Positions 1 through 7,547 of a stretch of 34,760 nt of DNA are shown here, piece by piece (within the stretch, counting starts at the first letter, position 1; each line of letters starts with the position of its first letter). The stretch comes from Arthrobacter sp. SO3 (GTDB taxonomy: Bacteria; Actinomycetota; Actinomycetes; Actinomycetales; Micrococcaceae), in the NCBI RefSeq assembly GCF_020532825.1, contig NZ_MQTS01000046.1, forward strand, positions 1 to 34,760, written 5' to 3'. A program made the translations under genes and the position numbers. The notes below the pieces were generated by a model, which was given only the letters and a program-made list of their open reading frames with translations, was not told the DNA's origin and ran no database searches.

Positions 1-197
1 CCCAAAAACCCCGCCACCACACCGATCCCAGGCACCCACCAAACCCTCCCCACACCCAAACAACCAAAACAACTCCCTGTGGGCTGCATCACCCCTCAGG
101 CGCGGGCATCCACCCGCCCGCACACGGCTGCCACGTCGTTGCCCGCCAACCGCCCGCACAGCGGTCGCCGGCCAACCGCCGTCGAATCCTTAAACGC
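1..197. other. C/A-rich stretch without a recognisable gene
   Basis: This stretch is rich in C and A on the + strand and has no convincing gene. All three forward frames stay open for most of it, and the translations are proline-rich and low in complexity. It could be the 3' end of a gene that starts before the window, but no family motif is visible. Short direct repeats occur: CGCCCGCACA at 115-124 and 151-160, and GCCAACCGCC at 145-154 and 171-180. Confidence 0.4.
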
Positions 198-233
198 AAG
201 AAGGGCCGGCACCTAGTGGCGCCGGCCCTTCTT
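198..233 (-). terminator. Rho-independent terminator of the rpmB-rpmG-rpsN operon
   Basis: A perfect 13-bp inverted repeat, AAGAAGGGCCGGC at 198-210 and GCCGGCCCTTCTT at 221-233, encloses a 10-nt loop. It begins 27 nt past the rpsN stop codon. On the minus strand the stem runs out into CTTCTT and then GCGTTT, which is enough of a pyrimidine/T tract for a typical high-GC terminator. The symmetry means it could also stop transcription arriving on the + strand. Confidence 0.85.
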
Positions 234-260
234 CAATCCACTGGATTCAGGAGTGCTGAA

Positions 261-566
261 TTACCAGGAAGACTTGGTGATGCCCGGGAGCTCACCGCGG
301 TGAGCCATGTCGCGGAAGCGAACACGGGAGATGCCGAACTTCTGGAAGGTACCGCGCGGGCGGCCATCGATGATGTCGCGGTTACGCAGACGTACCGGTG
401 AGGCGTTGCGGGGCAGCTTCTGCAGGCCGAGGCGTGCAGCTTCGCGTGCCTCGTCGGTCGACGCGGGGTCAACCAGAGCCTTCTTCAGTTCGAGGCGCTT
501 TGCAGCATAACGCTCTACGATGACTTTACGCTGTTCGTTCTTAGCGATCATTGACTTCTTAGCCAT
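261..566 (-). CDS. rpsN: 30S ribosomal protein S14 (zinc-independent form)
   Basis: This 101-residue protein is a small-subunit component that binds 16S rRNA in the head of the 30S particle. It begins [13 protein letters not shown] and carries the conserved [20 protein letters not shown] and [12 protein letters not shown] blocks that define S14. It is the long form with no CxxC zinc ribbon; the short zinc-binding S14 has about 61 residues and two CxxC pairs. It is the last gene of a three-gene operon, starting 4 nt after the rpmG stop, with AGCGC and GAGGAG-type purine runs inside the end of rpmG. The terminator follows closely. The assignment is secure; whether the genome carries a second zinc-binding paralogue cannot be seen here. 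Confidence 0.97.
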   Translation of the reverse strand: MAKKSMIAKNEQRKVIVERYAAKRLELKKALVDPASTDEAREAARLGLQKLPRNASPVRLRNRDIIDGRPRGTFQKFGISRVRFRDMAHRGELPGITKSSW

Positions 567-570
567 GTGT

Positions 571-738
571 TTAGCGCTCCTCTCGGAATTCGACGTGCTT
601 GCGGATGCGGGGGTCGTACTTCTTCAGAACCATGCGGTCCGGGTCGTTACGACGGTTCTTGCGCGTCACGTAGGTGTAACCCGTGCCCGCGGTCGACTTG
701 AGCTTGATGATCGGACGTACGTCCTTGTCCTTAGCCAT
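571..738 (-). CDS. rpmG: 50S ribosomal protein L33 (cysteine-free form)
   Basis: The translation has 55 residues: [18 protein letters not shown], then [17 protein letters not shown], ending in [16 protein letters not shown]. These blocks (I-L-ST-G-YT-KNRR-P-RM-KYDP-RKHV-F-E) are diagnostic of L33. None of the four cysteines of zinc-ribbon L33 is present, so this is a zinc-independent version. Its ATG shares one base with the TAA of rpmB (TAATG), which indicates translational coupling. L33 sits near the E site of the large subunit and is dispensable in several bacteria. The gene is short but unambiguous. Confidence 0.96.
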   Translation of the reverse strand: MAKDKDVRPIIKLKSTAGTGYTYVTRKNRRNDPDRMVLKKYDPRIRKHVEFREER

Positions 739-974
739 TAGAGCTTCACTCCTCGTGCCAGGATGGCGGCTACGACTACGTCGATGCCACGCACGTCGAT
801 GGTCTTGATGCCCTTTGCAGAGACCTGCAGAGTGACATTACGGCGCAGGGACGGAACCCAGTAGCGCTTCTTCTGGATGTTCGGGTCGAACCGACGCTTG
901 TTGCGTCGGTGCGAGTGCGAAATGCTGTGTCCAAAGCCCGGCTCGGCTCCGGTCACCTGGCAGTGTGCTGCCAT
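738..974 (-). CDS. rpmB: 50S ribosomal protein L28 (single-cysteine form)
   Basis: The product has 78 residues and starts [20 protein letters not shown]; it contains [19 protein letters not shown] and [14 protein letters not shown], the hallmark L28 blocks. Only Cys5 remains of the cysteines that bind zinc in C+ L28 proteins, so it belongs to the C- class. A longer frame extends 24 codons upstream, but the start at 974 is preferred: it gives the normal L28 N-terminus and is preceded by GAGGAG about 8 nt away. It is the first gene of rpmB-rpmG-rpsN. In mycobacteria and streptomycetes, C- rpmB/rpmG/rpsN clusters are often controlled by the zinc repressor Zur, but no convincing Zur palindrome is visible here. 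Confidence 0.96.
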   Translation of the reverse strand: MAAHCQVTGAEPGFGHSISHSHRRNKRRFDPNIQKKRYWVPSLRRNVTLQVSAKGIKTIDVRGIDVVVAAILARGVKL

Positions 975-1456
975 GACGACTCTCCTCAAAATAAATGAAA
1001 CGGTTGCAGAGTTCCCGCGTAACCGTGCGACAGGCGGCGTCCGCATCCAGCTCCCACTGAGTTTCGGTAGTTCCGCAGTGTTCAGGCAGACGGGGTCAAC
1101 CGGCTGATTTCCTCACTGCGGCGAAGACTGTGGGCCTCGGGCACCGGCTGTTGAATCCCTGAAAGGAAAACCACGGCGAAGTACCGGGATGCTGGGCGAA
1201 TACAGGAGTGCACGCAACTTGAGCCCCTAACTACCGGCCATCAGGACTGCCAATATTGCAGACAGATCCCGCCAACCGGAGCAATTGCACACGCTCCGCG
1301 CCACCTAGCGCCTACCAAGTCTACGAGCTTGACGAATTAAAGACCAATCCGCTAACCGGAGGTGTATAAGGGACGCCAGCCGGTTCCGGGCGAAGTCACA
1401 TCGGCACCCTAGCGCTTTCACAGCAAAATGATAGGCGGTCGGCGGACTGTATAACC
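975..1456. other. Divergent intergenic region between rpmB and the flavocytochrome gene
   Basis: These 482 bases separate two divergent operons and should hold both promoters. No gene, tRNA or strong hairpin is seen. The rpmB Shine-Dalgarno sequence lies at about 983-988. TTGACG occurs at about 1330 on the + strand but lacks a good -10 at normal spacing. A near-repeat of C(C/T)AACCGGAG occurs at about 1273 and 1352. CCCCTAACTACCGGC at 1224-1238 recurs exactly at 27491-27505, upstream of the DUF4397 operon. Immediately before the ATG at 1457, GACTGT followed by six bases resembles a leaderless -10, though weakly. Confidence 0.4.
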
Positions 1457-2893
1457 ATGAACTCTTCACTCCAGATGGTCGTCCCTGGCGCGGCCCGCAG
1501 CACTCCCGTGGAGCGGTTCCGCGGTCAGGCCCGGAGTCGCTTGTTCCGGGCAGACCTGCTGACCGTGCTCGCTTGGTCTTCGGTGGCGGCCGCCATTGCG
1601 CTGTGGCTGGCCGACGGCGGCGCCACCGGGTTCTCGACGCTTGCAGGCTCGTTCACGGCCCTGGGAATCGTGGCCGGCCTTGCCGGTATGGACCTTGTGC
1701 TGCTGATGTTGCTGCTGGTGGCGCGTCTTCCCTTGATCGACGGCGCCGTTGGGCACGACCGGGCCCTTGAATTTCACCGCAAACTCGGCAAACCGTCGCT
1801 TTACCTGCTGCTCGCACACGGAATCCTGATCGCAGCGGGATACGGGATGGCCGAAGGGCTCGATCCAGTCAGTGAACTGGTGTCCCTTTGGGTGCTGGTC
1901 CCCGACATGTGGCTCGCCATCGTGTCGATCGGGTTGTTCATTGCCGTGGTCGTCACCTCACTCGTGGCAGTCCGGCGCCGGTTCCCCTACGAGTTCTGGT
2001 ACGCCGTGCACCTGCTGACCTACGCCGCCGTACTCACGGCGATCCCGCATCAGTTCAGCACCGGCGCCCTCTTCGCCGAGGGCACGTGGCAGCGCTGGTA
2101 TTGGATCGCCATCTGCATCGCCACCGGGGCCGCCCTGGCCCACTACCGCGTACTTGAGCCAATCGTCGCTACGGTCCGGCACCAACTGAAGGTGAGCCGC
2201 GTCGTGACGGAGGCGCCCGGCGTCGTCAGCATTGAACTGACGGGCCGGCACCTCGACGAACTGGCCGGCAACGGCGGCAGGTTCTTCATCTGGCGGTTCC
2301 TCTCCCCGGGCGCGTGGTGGCATCCGCACCCCTTCAGCCTCTCCGCGGAACCCGTGCTGTTCGATTCCTCGGGGCGGGGCAGACTGCGCATCACCGTCCG
2401 CAACCTCGGCCGGGGTTCGGCGCAGCTGGCACGGCTGAAGTCCGGGACGAGCGTCGCCATCGAGGGTCCCTACGGGCTCTTCAGCACGGCGGCCCGCAGC
2501 CGGGACCAGGTCGTGATGATCGGAGCGGGCATCGGCATCACCCCGATCCGCGCCCTGCTGGAGCGCACCCCTTTTGAACCGGGCAACGCCACGGTGATTC
2601 TCCGCGGCCACAGTGAGGCCGAACTGTATCTGGGTGCCGAAATCCTGGAACTTTGCCGCCGACGCGGCGCCACCTTGTTCCATCTCACCGGGCCCCGGAC
2701 CACAGGCAAACAGGGCTGGATGCCGGAGTCGGCCGTCCGGTCAGGACACCGGCTGGCCAGCTACGCTCCACACGTCGCCGGCGCCGACGTGTATATCTGC
2801 GGCCCGACCGTCTGGGCGCGCAGTGTGATCAGCGAAGCCCGCTCGGCAGGTGTGCGTGAAGAACAACTCCACAACGAAAGGTTCGACTGGTGA
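1457..2893 (+). CDS. Ferric-reductase-like transmembrane flavocytochrome (FRE/NOX type)
   Basis: This 478-residue protein joins a membrane domain (about residues 33-235, six likely helices) to a cytoplasmic ferredoxin-reductase-type FAD/NAD(P)H domain. Two histidine pairs, His107/His121 and His185/His198, have the spacing of the bis-heme ligands of the ferric reductase/NADPH oxidase family. The FAD motif HPFSLS is at 291-296, the nucleotide-binding GAGIGITP at 356-363 and the CGP motif at 448-450. It probably moves electrons from cytosolic NAD(P)H through FAD and heme to the outer face of the membrane. The stop overlaps the start of the FMN-binding protein by 4 nt (GTGA), and apbE follows, so a flavinylated exported protein is the likely acceptor. 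No Shine-Dalgarno is visible, so the start is less certain than the family. Confidence 0.88.
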   Translation: MNSSLQMVVPGAARSTPVERFRGQARSRLFRADLLTVLAWSSVAAAIALWLADGGATGFSTLAGSFTALGIVAGLAGMDLVLLMLLLVARLPLIDGAVGHDRALEFHRKLGKPSLYLLLAHGILIAAGYGMAEGLDPVSELVSLWVLVPDMWLAIVSIGLFIAVVVTSLVAVRRRFPYEFWYAVHLLTYAAVLTAIPHQFSTGALFAEGTWQRWYWIAICIATGAALAHYRVLEPIVATVRHQLKVSRVVTEAPGVVSIELTGRHLDELAGNGGRFFIWRFLSPGAWWHPHPFSLSAEPVLFDSSGRGRLRITVRNLGRGSAQLARLKSGTSVAIEGPYGLFSTAARSRDQVVMIGAGIGITPIRALLERTPFEPGNATVILRGHSEAELYLGAEILELCRRRGATLFHLTGPRTTGKQGWMPESAVRSGHRLASYAPHVAGADVYICGPTVWARSVISEARSAGVREEQLHNERFDW

Positions 2894-3417
2894 GACTACG
2901 AGCAGCGGTTTCTGCAGCACTGGCCTCCGCCGGGATCCTCCTGGTCGGCTGGCAGTCCGGCGCGCACGTCGCCAACACGGGGAGCACGGCGGCGACCACG
3001 TCGGCCACCACGTCCAACGGGACCACGTCCGGAGCGGCAGCCGGCGGCGGGACCAAGTCCGGATCTTCCGGTTCGAGTTCCTCAAGCGGATCAAGCAGCT
3101 CCACGGGTTCTTCAGGTTCTGCCGGGGCCGCCGCGCAGGCCGCCGGAACCTATGCCGGCAGTGTCGTCCAGACCCGTTTCGGCGCCGTCCAGGTCCAGAT
3201 CACGGTAAAAGCCGGCGCGATCACGGATGTGACCGCCCTTCAGCTCACCGACGAGGACCGCAAGTCCGTGCAAATCAGCAACCGGGCAGCTCCGCTGCTG
3301 CGTGCGGAGGTCATCAAGGCCCAGTCCGCCCAGGTGCAGACGATTGGTGGCGCCACCGTCACCAGTGACGCGTATTTGAGTTCGCTTCAGGGAGCCCTCG
3401 ATGCAGCGAACCTCTAA
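2890..3417 (+). CDS. Exported FMN-binding domain protein
   Basis: The 175-residue product starts with GTG overlapping the previous stop. It has a short basic N-terminus and a hydrophobic segment (residues 5-22) acting as signal peptide or anchor, then a Ser/Gly/Thr-rich linker (about 30-85), then an FMN_bind domain (about 86-175). Covalent FMN attachment in this family occurs on a threonine in a [S/T]GAT-like motif. Here the site reads GGATVTS (153-159), with Thr156 the probable acceptor. The long flexible linker suggests a tethered electron carrier outside the membrane. The neighbouring flavocytochrome is a likely electron donor and ApbE the likely flavinylating enzyme. The terminal acceptor is unknown. 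One departure from the usual motif is glycine in place of the first Ser/Thr. Confidence 0.87.
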   Translation: MRLRAAVSAALASAGILLVGWQSGAHVANTGSTAATTSATTSNGTTSGAAAGGGTKSGSSGSSSSSGSSSSTGSSGSAGAAAQAAGTYAGSVVQTRFGAVQVQITVKAGAITDVTALQLTDEDRKSVQISNRAAPLLRAEVIKAQSAQVQTIGGATVTSDAYLSSLQGALDAANL

Positions 3418-4243
3418 GCTCATAACCGCCGAGAGCCCGGCGCGGAGCGCCCCGGCACTGAAAAGCAGGACCTTCCAGTGCATGGGGACCGTCATCAGCC
3501 TCGCCCTGCCCACCGCCACCGGCGGGGCAGCGGACGGCGGGCAGGTGCTGGAAGGTGCCACGGCCGCCGTCGAACGCGTGTTTGCCGGGCTGGATGCCAT
3601 GTTCAGCCTGTACCGCCCGGATTCCGAGGCGAGCCGGATGGCCCGCAGCGAGGTCACGCTCCGGGACGCTTCGGCGGCCTTCCGCGCCCGCTTTGAGGAT
3701 GCCACCGGCTGGCGGCTGCTGACCGAGGGATTTTTCACCCCCGAGCGGCCCGACGGCGTGCTGGACCTTTCCGGAATCATCAAGGGTTACGCGATCGACC
3801 AGGCAGCCACCGCACTGGAGTCCGTCGGCGTCGAGGACTGGTGCCTCAACGCCGGGGGCGATGTGCTGGTGAGCGGCTCGCCCGCCCCTGGAACAGGGTC
3901 CCCGTGGCTGGCCGGCATCGTGGATCCGCATGATCGCGGGGCGCTGCTCTCGGGGTTCCCTTTGGGCGGTACCAGCCGCTTCGCCGCACTGGCTACGTCC
4001 GGCAGCGCCGAGCGCGGCGACCATATTTGGAAGGCAGGAATGGGCCGCACCGAATTCCGCCGCTCCGAATTCCGCCAGGTCTCCGTGGCGGCCACCGACA
4101 TTGTCACCGCGGACGTCCTGGCGACGGCGGTCGTTGCCGGCGGCCGGCGGATGCTGGACTGGGCAACGGACAGCTGGGATGTCGAGGTTCTTGCCGTCCT
4201 CGGCAACGGGGAACTGATCGCGACGTCCGGGTTCCGGGCCTAG
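3401..4243 (+). CDS. apbE: FAD:protein FMN transferase (ApbE family)
   Basis: This 280-residue enzyme transfers FMN from FAD to a threonine of a target protein with Mg2+. Visible family marks are MGT (28-30), the LDLSGIIKGYAID block (121-133), NAGGD (150-154) and the metal-site segment TADVLATAV with Asp238 and Thr242. The ATG lies 17 nt inside the FMN-binding gene, so translation is coupled. Unlike many ApbE proteins it has no signal peptide or lipobox, so it probably acts in the cytoplasm, or the start is misjudged. An in-frame 15-bp tandem duplication gives TEFRR/SEFRQ at residues 218-226. The stop codon overlaps that of the convergent hydrolase gene (CTAG at 4240-4243). Confidence 0.92.
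   Translation: MQRTSKLITAESPARSAPALKSRTFQCMGTVISLALPTATGGAADGGQVLEGATAAVERVFAGLDAMFSLYRPDSEASRMARSEVTLRDASAAFRARFEDATGWRLLTEGFFTPERPDGVLDLSGIIKGYAIDQAATALESVGVEDWCLNAGGDVLVSGSPAPGTGSPWLAGIVDPHDRGALLSGFPLGGTSRFAALATSGSAERGDHIWKAGMGRTEFRRSEFRQVSVAATDIVTADVLATAVVAGGRRMLDWATDSWDVEVLAVLGNGELIATSGFRA
4050..4076 (+). repeat. 15-bp-period tandem duplication inside apbE
   Basis: CCGAATTCCGCC occurs at 4050-4061 and again at 4065-4076, exactly 15 bp later, so five residues (consensus xEFRx) are duplicated in frame. It lies between the family core and the Asp238 metal site and looks like a recent slippage event. Confidence 0.7.
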
Positions 4244-5001
4244 AGGTGGGTGAGAAGGGGGTAGCGCGGCGCCAGTCCGTCGCCTGAGGACTTTCCGGTG
4301 ACGCGACGGACCACCCACGGTCCGGCAAATTCGCGCACCCAGCGGGCATTGGCCCGGATTGCCTCGGCCCGGTTCAACTCCGGGACCGGGGTCATGGGCG
4401 GGATGTCGATCGAGTGGTCGTGTTCCAGGACGGTGAGGACGCGTTTGGCCATGTTCGCGTGGCCCGCGGCGGACATGTGCATCCGGTCGGTGGCCCACAT
4501 CCCCCAGTCGTAGTACTCGCTGAAGCGCCAGTAGTCCACCAGAAGGGCGCCGTGGTCACCGGCGATGCCGCGGACCAGTTCGTTATAGATTGCGGTGCGC
4601 CCGCGCGTCGTGCCGAAGATCTTGGAGCCGCGGGAGTCGAACCCGGTGAACATCACGATGGTGGCGCCCGTGGCCTTGAGCTTGCGGATGCCGGCGTCAT
4701 AGTCCACCAGCAGGTCGTCGATATCGACCTTGGGCCGGAGGATGTCGTTGGCCCCGGCATAGATGCTCACGAGGGTGGGTTTGAGGGCTACAGCCTCATC
4801 GACCTGTTCAGCCATGATCTGGCGCAGCTTCTTGCCACGGATGGCGAGGTTCGCGTAGCCGAAGCCCGGATCCGCGGCGCCCAGCTGCTCGGCCACCCGG
4901 TCCGCCCAGCCCCGGACGCCGTTGGGGCGGGCGGGGTCGTCGTCGCCGACGCCTTCCGTGAAAGAGTCGCCGAGGGCTACGAAGCGGGACGTGAAATCCA
5001 T
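4240..5001 (-). CDS. SGNH/GDSL hydrolase, copy 1
   Basis: This 253-residue protein belongs to the SGNH esterase/lipase superfamily. Block I is FVALGDSFTEGVGDD, with the nucleophile in GDS at Ser13. Block III is YAGANDIL (Gly/Asn oxyanion residues), and block V is near WATDRMHMSAAGH, with the catalytic Asp and His in DRMHMS. There is no signal peptide, so it is probably cytoplasmic; the substrate is unknown and could be an acyl ester, thioester or sugar ester. It is clearly paralogous to the protein at 7863-8699: both share the GVRGWADRVAEQL and YANLAIR segments. It follows the glutaminase gene by 63 nt on the same strand but seems to have its own promoter. Confidence 0.85.
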   Translation of the reverse strand: MDFTSRFVALGDSFTEGVGDDDPARPNGVRGWADRVAEQLGAADPGFGYANLAIRGKKLRQIMAEQVDEAVALKPTLVSIYAGANDILRPKVDIDDLLVDYDAGIRKLKATGATIVMFTGFDSRGSKIFGTTRGRTAIYNELVRGIAGDHGALLVDYWRFSEYYDWGMWATDRMHMSAAGHANMAKRVLTVLEHDHSIDIPPMTPVPELNRAEAIRANARWVREFAGPWVVRRVTGKSSGDGLAPRYPLLTHL

Positions 5002-5007
5002 GGATCC

Positions 5008-5036
5008 AGTCTGCCAGCAGTTGCCGGAAGCAACAA
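5008..5036 (-). promoter_or_regulatory. Predicted leaderless promoter of SGNH hydrolase 1
   Basis: On the minus strand TTGTTG (5036-5031), a 17-bp spacer and CAGACT (5013-5008) lie 6 nt before the ATG at 5001. No Shine-Dalgarno precedes the start, so transcription probably begins at the start codon. Confidence 0.5.
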
Positions 5037-5064
5037 AGCAGGGAGGTTCAGGCCCTCGACGCCG

Positions 5065-6882
5065 CTACTCGCGGATCCGGACCGCCGATTCGCGCAGGTA
5101 CTGCTCCACCCGGGTGTAGGCGTCCCGGGTCAAGGCTTTCCAGAGGGCGAGGGCCAGCCGCGGGTCGCTGGACTCCAGCTCGGCGATCGCCTCGGCACTG
5201 AGCACCATGACCTGGACCTCCCCCACCGCCCTGACGGTGGTTTCCTGCCGGTTCCCGCTGCCCAGCGCCAGCTCCCCGAAGGTCATCCCGGCGCTGAGCG
5301 TGTTCAGCTTGACCCGCTCCGCGGTAGGCCCCGGGGAGGTGCTGCTGACCCTTCCGGAGGTGATGAAGTAGACCCCGCCGAACCGCAGCCCGACGCGCCG
5401 GATGACGTCGCCGTCCTCGTAGGATTTTGGGGTCATCAGGGCTTCAAGGGCCGCGGCGTCCGCCTCCTCCAGGGGCGCCAGGGCGGGCGACGCGGTGACC
5501 GGTACGAGGTCCGGCAGCAGCAGGTGGTCACCGTGGCGCTCCAGCAGGCGGTTTTCGCAGTATTCGACGGCGGCGCTCCGGGTCGCGAAGGACGGCACCG
5601 GATGCCGTGCTGATTGTCCCAATGCCTCCGCAACGGAGCCGTCCGCCTCGATCAGCACGAGTTCGCGGCCGGCGCCGGTCAGTCTTTCCGAGGACATTTC
5701 CAGCATGCGAACGGCCACCTCGCTGACCTGGTCGGTGCGCCGCAGGTCCAGGACCACCAGGTCTACTTCGTCCGGCAGGCTGCTGAGCTCGCGCACCATG
5801 GACTCTGTGCCGGCGAAAAGCAGGTCGCCGTTGACTTCGATCACCCGCGCCCGGTGGCCGTGGGCGCGGAGCACGTCGGCGGCCTCGTCGTTCCGGCGGA
5901 TCCCCGAGGGCGTCTCGGTCACGTCGTAGGCGGCGAGGATGGCGGACCGTCCGGTCCGGGCCGCGCGGACGAAGTGCAGTTCCATGTCCCGGGAGAGACG
6001 CTGGGCAGTAGCCAGTCCGCGGACGCTGCTGCCATGCTCATCCAGCGGCGGCGAATAGACCGCCAGGCCCACCTGGCCGGGCAGCACCGCGATGATCCCG
6101 CCGGCCACCCCGCTCTTTCCGGGCATGCCCACGCTGCTGATCCAGGCCCCGGCGTCGTCGTACATGCCGGAGGTCATCATGACGGACAGCACGCGTTCCA
6201 CTGGGCCGATCTCCAGCACCTGTTTGCCGCTGAGCGGGTTCCGGCCGCCGTTGGCGAGGGTGGCGGCCATAATCGAGAGGTCGTAGGAGTTCACCAGGAC
6301 AGAACACTGGCGGAAATAGTCCTCCAGGACCGGCGTCGGGTCATCCTCGATGATGTCGAAGGAGCGCAGCAGGTACGCCAGGGCGGTGTTGCGGTGGCCG
6401 TGCTTGAGCTCGGATTCGAAGACCTTCTCGCTGACCGAAAGCTGCCGGCCCGCGAAAGCGGAATATGTGCTGAGGATCCGTTTGAAGCCGGACTGCCCGC
6501 CGGATCCCCTGATCAGCGAGGTGGCAGTGAGGGCACCGGCGTTGATCATCGCGTTGGCCGGCCGGCCCGTCCCCTCGGCCAGGGAGATCTCGTTGAAGGA
6601 ATCGCCGGACGGTTCCACGTCCACTTTGGCGTCCACGGCCTCGTTGCCCAGGTCCTCGAGGGCCAGCCCGTAGGTGAAGGGCTTGGAGATCGACTGGATG
6701 GTGAATTCCTCGCGGGTGTCACCGATCTCGTAAACCTTGCCGTCCACGGTGGCGAGCGCGATGCCGAAGTTGTCCGGGTCCACGTTGGCCATCGCCGGGA
6801 TGGTGCTGTAGGGCTTGCCGTCCTTCAACTGGGCGATCTCGGCGTGGATCTGGCGCAGGTAGCTGTCGATCGGCGATTCCAT
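5065..6882 (-). CDS. glsA: Glutaminase fused to STAS and cyclic-nucleotide-binding domains
   Basis: The 605-residue protein has three parts. Residues 1-305 are a serine-dependent glutaminase, which converts L-glutamine to glutamate and ammonia; the SISK motif gives the catalytic Ser64 and Lys67, and FNEISL, MINAGAL and GKSGVAGGI are typical conserved blocks. Residues about 325-430 look like a STAS/anti-sigma-antagonist domain, with VDLVVLDLRRTDQVSEVAVRM at its core. Residues about 465-590 are a cNMP-binding (CAP_ED) domain with GVYFITSGRV and GMTFGELALGSG. Plain bacterial glutaminases have about 310 residues, so the C-terminal half is an added regulatory module; nucleotide control is inferred. 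The start is supported by TAGTGT seven bases upstream. Confidence 0.92.
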   Translation of the reverse strand: MESPIDSYLRQIHAEIAQLKDGKPYSTIPAMANVDPDNFGIALATVDGKVYEIGDTREEFTIQSISKPFTYGLALEDLGNEAVDAKVDVEPSGDSFNEISLAEGTGRPANAMINAGALTATSLIRGSGGQSGFKRILSTYSAFAGRQLSVSEKVFESELKHGHRNTALAYLLRSFDIIEDDPTPVLEDYFRQCSVLVNSYDLSIMAATLANGGRNPLSGKQVLEIGPVERVLSVMMTSGMYDDAGAWISSVGMPGKSGVAGGIIAVLPGQVGLAVYSPPLDEHGSSVRGLATAQRLSRDMELHFVRAARTGRSAILAAYDVTETPSGIRRNDEAADVLRAHGHRARVIEVNGDLLFAGTESMVRELSSLPDEVDLVVLDLRRTDQVSEVAVRMLEMSSERLTGAGRELVLIEADGSVAEALGQSARHPVPSFATRSAAVEYCENRLLERHGDHLLLPDLVPVTASPALAPLEEADAAALEALMTPKSYEDGDVIRRVGLRFGGVYFITSGRVSSTSPGPTAERVKLNTLSAGMTFGELALGSGNRQETTVRAVGEVQVMVLSAEAIAELESSDPRLALALWKALTRDAYTRVEQYLRESAVRIRE

Positions 6883-6889
6883 AGTGCCA

Positions 6890-6895
6890 ACACTA
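6890..6895 (-). promoter_or_regulatory. Predicted -10 of a leaderless glutaminase transcript
   Basis: TAGTGT on the minus strand ends 7 nt before the ATG at 6882, which fits the TANNNT-N6/7-start pattern of leaderless actinobacterial genes. No convincing -35 is seen. Confidence 0.4.
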
Positions 6896-6956
6896 GGCGA
6901 CGCCGCATTCCGTAGCGTTTGGCGCCGTATTCCGGAGGGTTTTGCGGCGGCGAACC

Positions 6957-7445
6957 TCAGGCCTGCTGGCTGTCCCGCAGGATCCAGTGGTCCTTGTCCA
7001 GGCGGCCAACGATCTTTTCGCCGATCCGGGCGAGGTCAGCGACGTCCTCCTTGCTCAAGGCGTCGAGGAAGAGCGAACGCACGGCCTCGACGTGGCCCGG
7101 GGCGAGCTCCTTGATGGTTTCCATTCCCGCGTCGGTGAGGTGCGCCGTCGTGACCCGGGCATCGCCGGGGTGCGGGCGGCGCTCCACCCAGCCTCGGGTC
7201 TGCAGTTTGGTGACCACATGGGAGAGCCTGGACAGGGAGGCGCTGGTGCGCGCGGCAAGTTCGCTCATGGGCAGAAAGCGTCCGTCGGCTTCGGAGAGCA
7301 TCGCGAGGACGTTGTAGTCGAAGAGGGATAGCTTGCGCTCGTGGTGCAGCTGCGTGTCCAAGGCTGCCGGAAGCAGGGTGTTGATGCTCACTTGGGCCAG
7401 CCAGGCCCGGCGTTCGTCGGCGTTCAGCCAGCGCGGTTCAGTCAT
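6957..7445 (-). CDS. MarR family transcriptional regulator
   Basis: This 162-residue protein has the MarR winged-helix layout. An N-terminal dimerisation helix is followed by SLFDYNVLAMLSEADGRFLPMSELAARTSAS and the recognition segment SLSRLSHVVTKLQTRGWVERR, then the wing with HPGDARVTTAHLTDAG. MarR proteins are dimeric repressors or activators that respond to phenolic ligands, oxidants or antibiotics; the ligand here is unknown. It is divergent from the YciI gene (102 nt between starts) and lies 74 nt upstream of the glutaminase on the same strand, so both are candidate targets along with its own gene. A TTGA-N4-TCAA palindrome overlaps its -35. Confidence 0.9.
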   Translation of the reverse strand: MTEPRWLNADERRAWLAQVSINTLLPAALDTQLHHERKLSLFDYNVLAMLSEADGRFLPMSELAARTSASLSRLSHVVTKLQTRGWVERRPHPGDARVTTAHLTDAGMETIKELAPGHVEAVRSLFLDALSKEDVADLARIGEKIVGRLDKDHWILRDSQQA

Positions 7446-7451
7446 GGATAC

Positions 7452-7482
7452 AGTCTAGGAGAAATAAAGATTGACGGTTCAA
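7452..7482 (-). promoter_or_regulatory. marR promoter with candidate autoregulatory operator
   Basis: On the minus strand TTGAAC (7482-7477), a 19-bp spacer and TAGACT (7457-7452) lie 6 nt before the ATG at 7445. The palindrome TTGA-CGGT-TCAA (7471-7482) covers the -35 and resembles TTGA/TCAA MarR half-sites. A dimer bound there would block its own promoter and could affect the divergent YciI gene. Confidence 0.5.
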
Positions 7483-7535
7483 CTTCGCCGGATTCCGTGC
7501 CGGAAGTATCCCGTCTCTGCACCGGGGGCAGGCGG

Positions 7536-7541
7536 TAGGCT
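7536..7541 (+). promoter_or_regulatory. Predicted -10 of a leaderless yciI-like transcript
   Basis: TAGGCT lies 6 nt before the ATG at 7548. No Shine-Dalgarno is present and no clear -35 was found 16-18 bp upstream. Confidence 0.4.
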
Positions 7542-7547
7542 AACCCC

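Noticed and set aside
1..213. Open Pro-rich forward frame at the window start
   Set aside because: All three frames are open by composition, and the one ending at 213 runs into the terminator stem; no evidence picks a real gene.
983..1003. A-rich stretch upstream of rpmB as a possible Zur box
   Set aside because: TGAAA and TCAAAAT occur but do not form the palindrome expected of actinobacterial Zur sites.
5614..6915. Long + strand open frames opposite the glutaminase fusion
   Set aside because: No motifs; the minus frame carries three recognisable domains.
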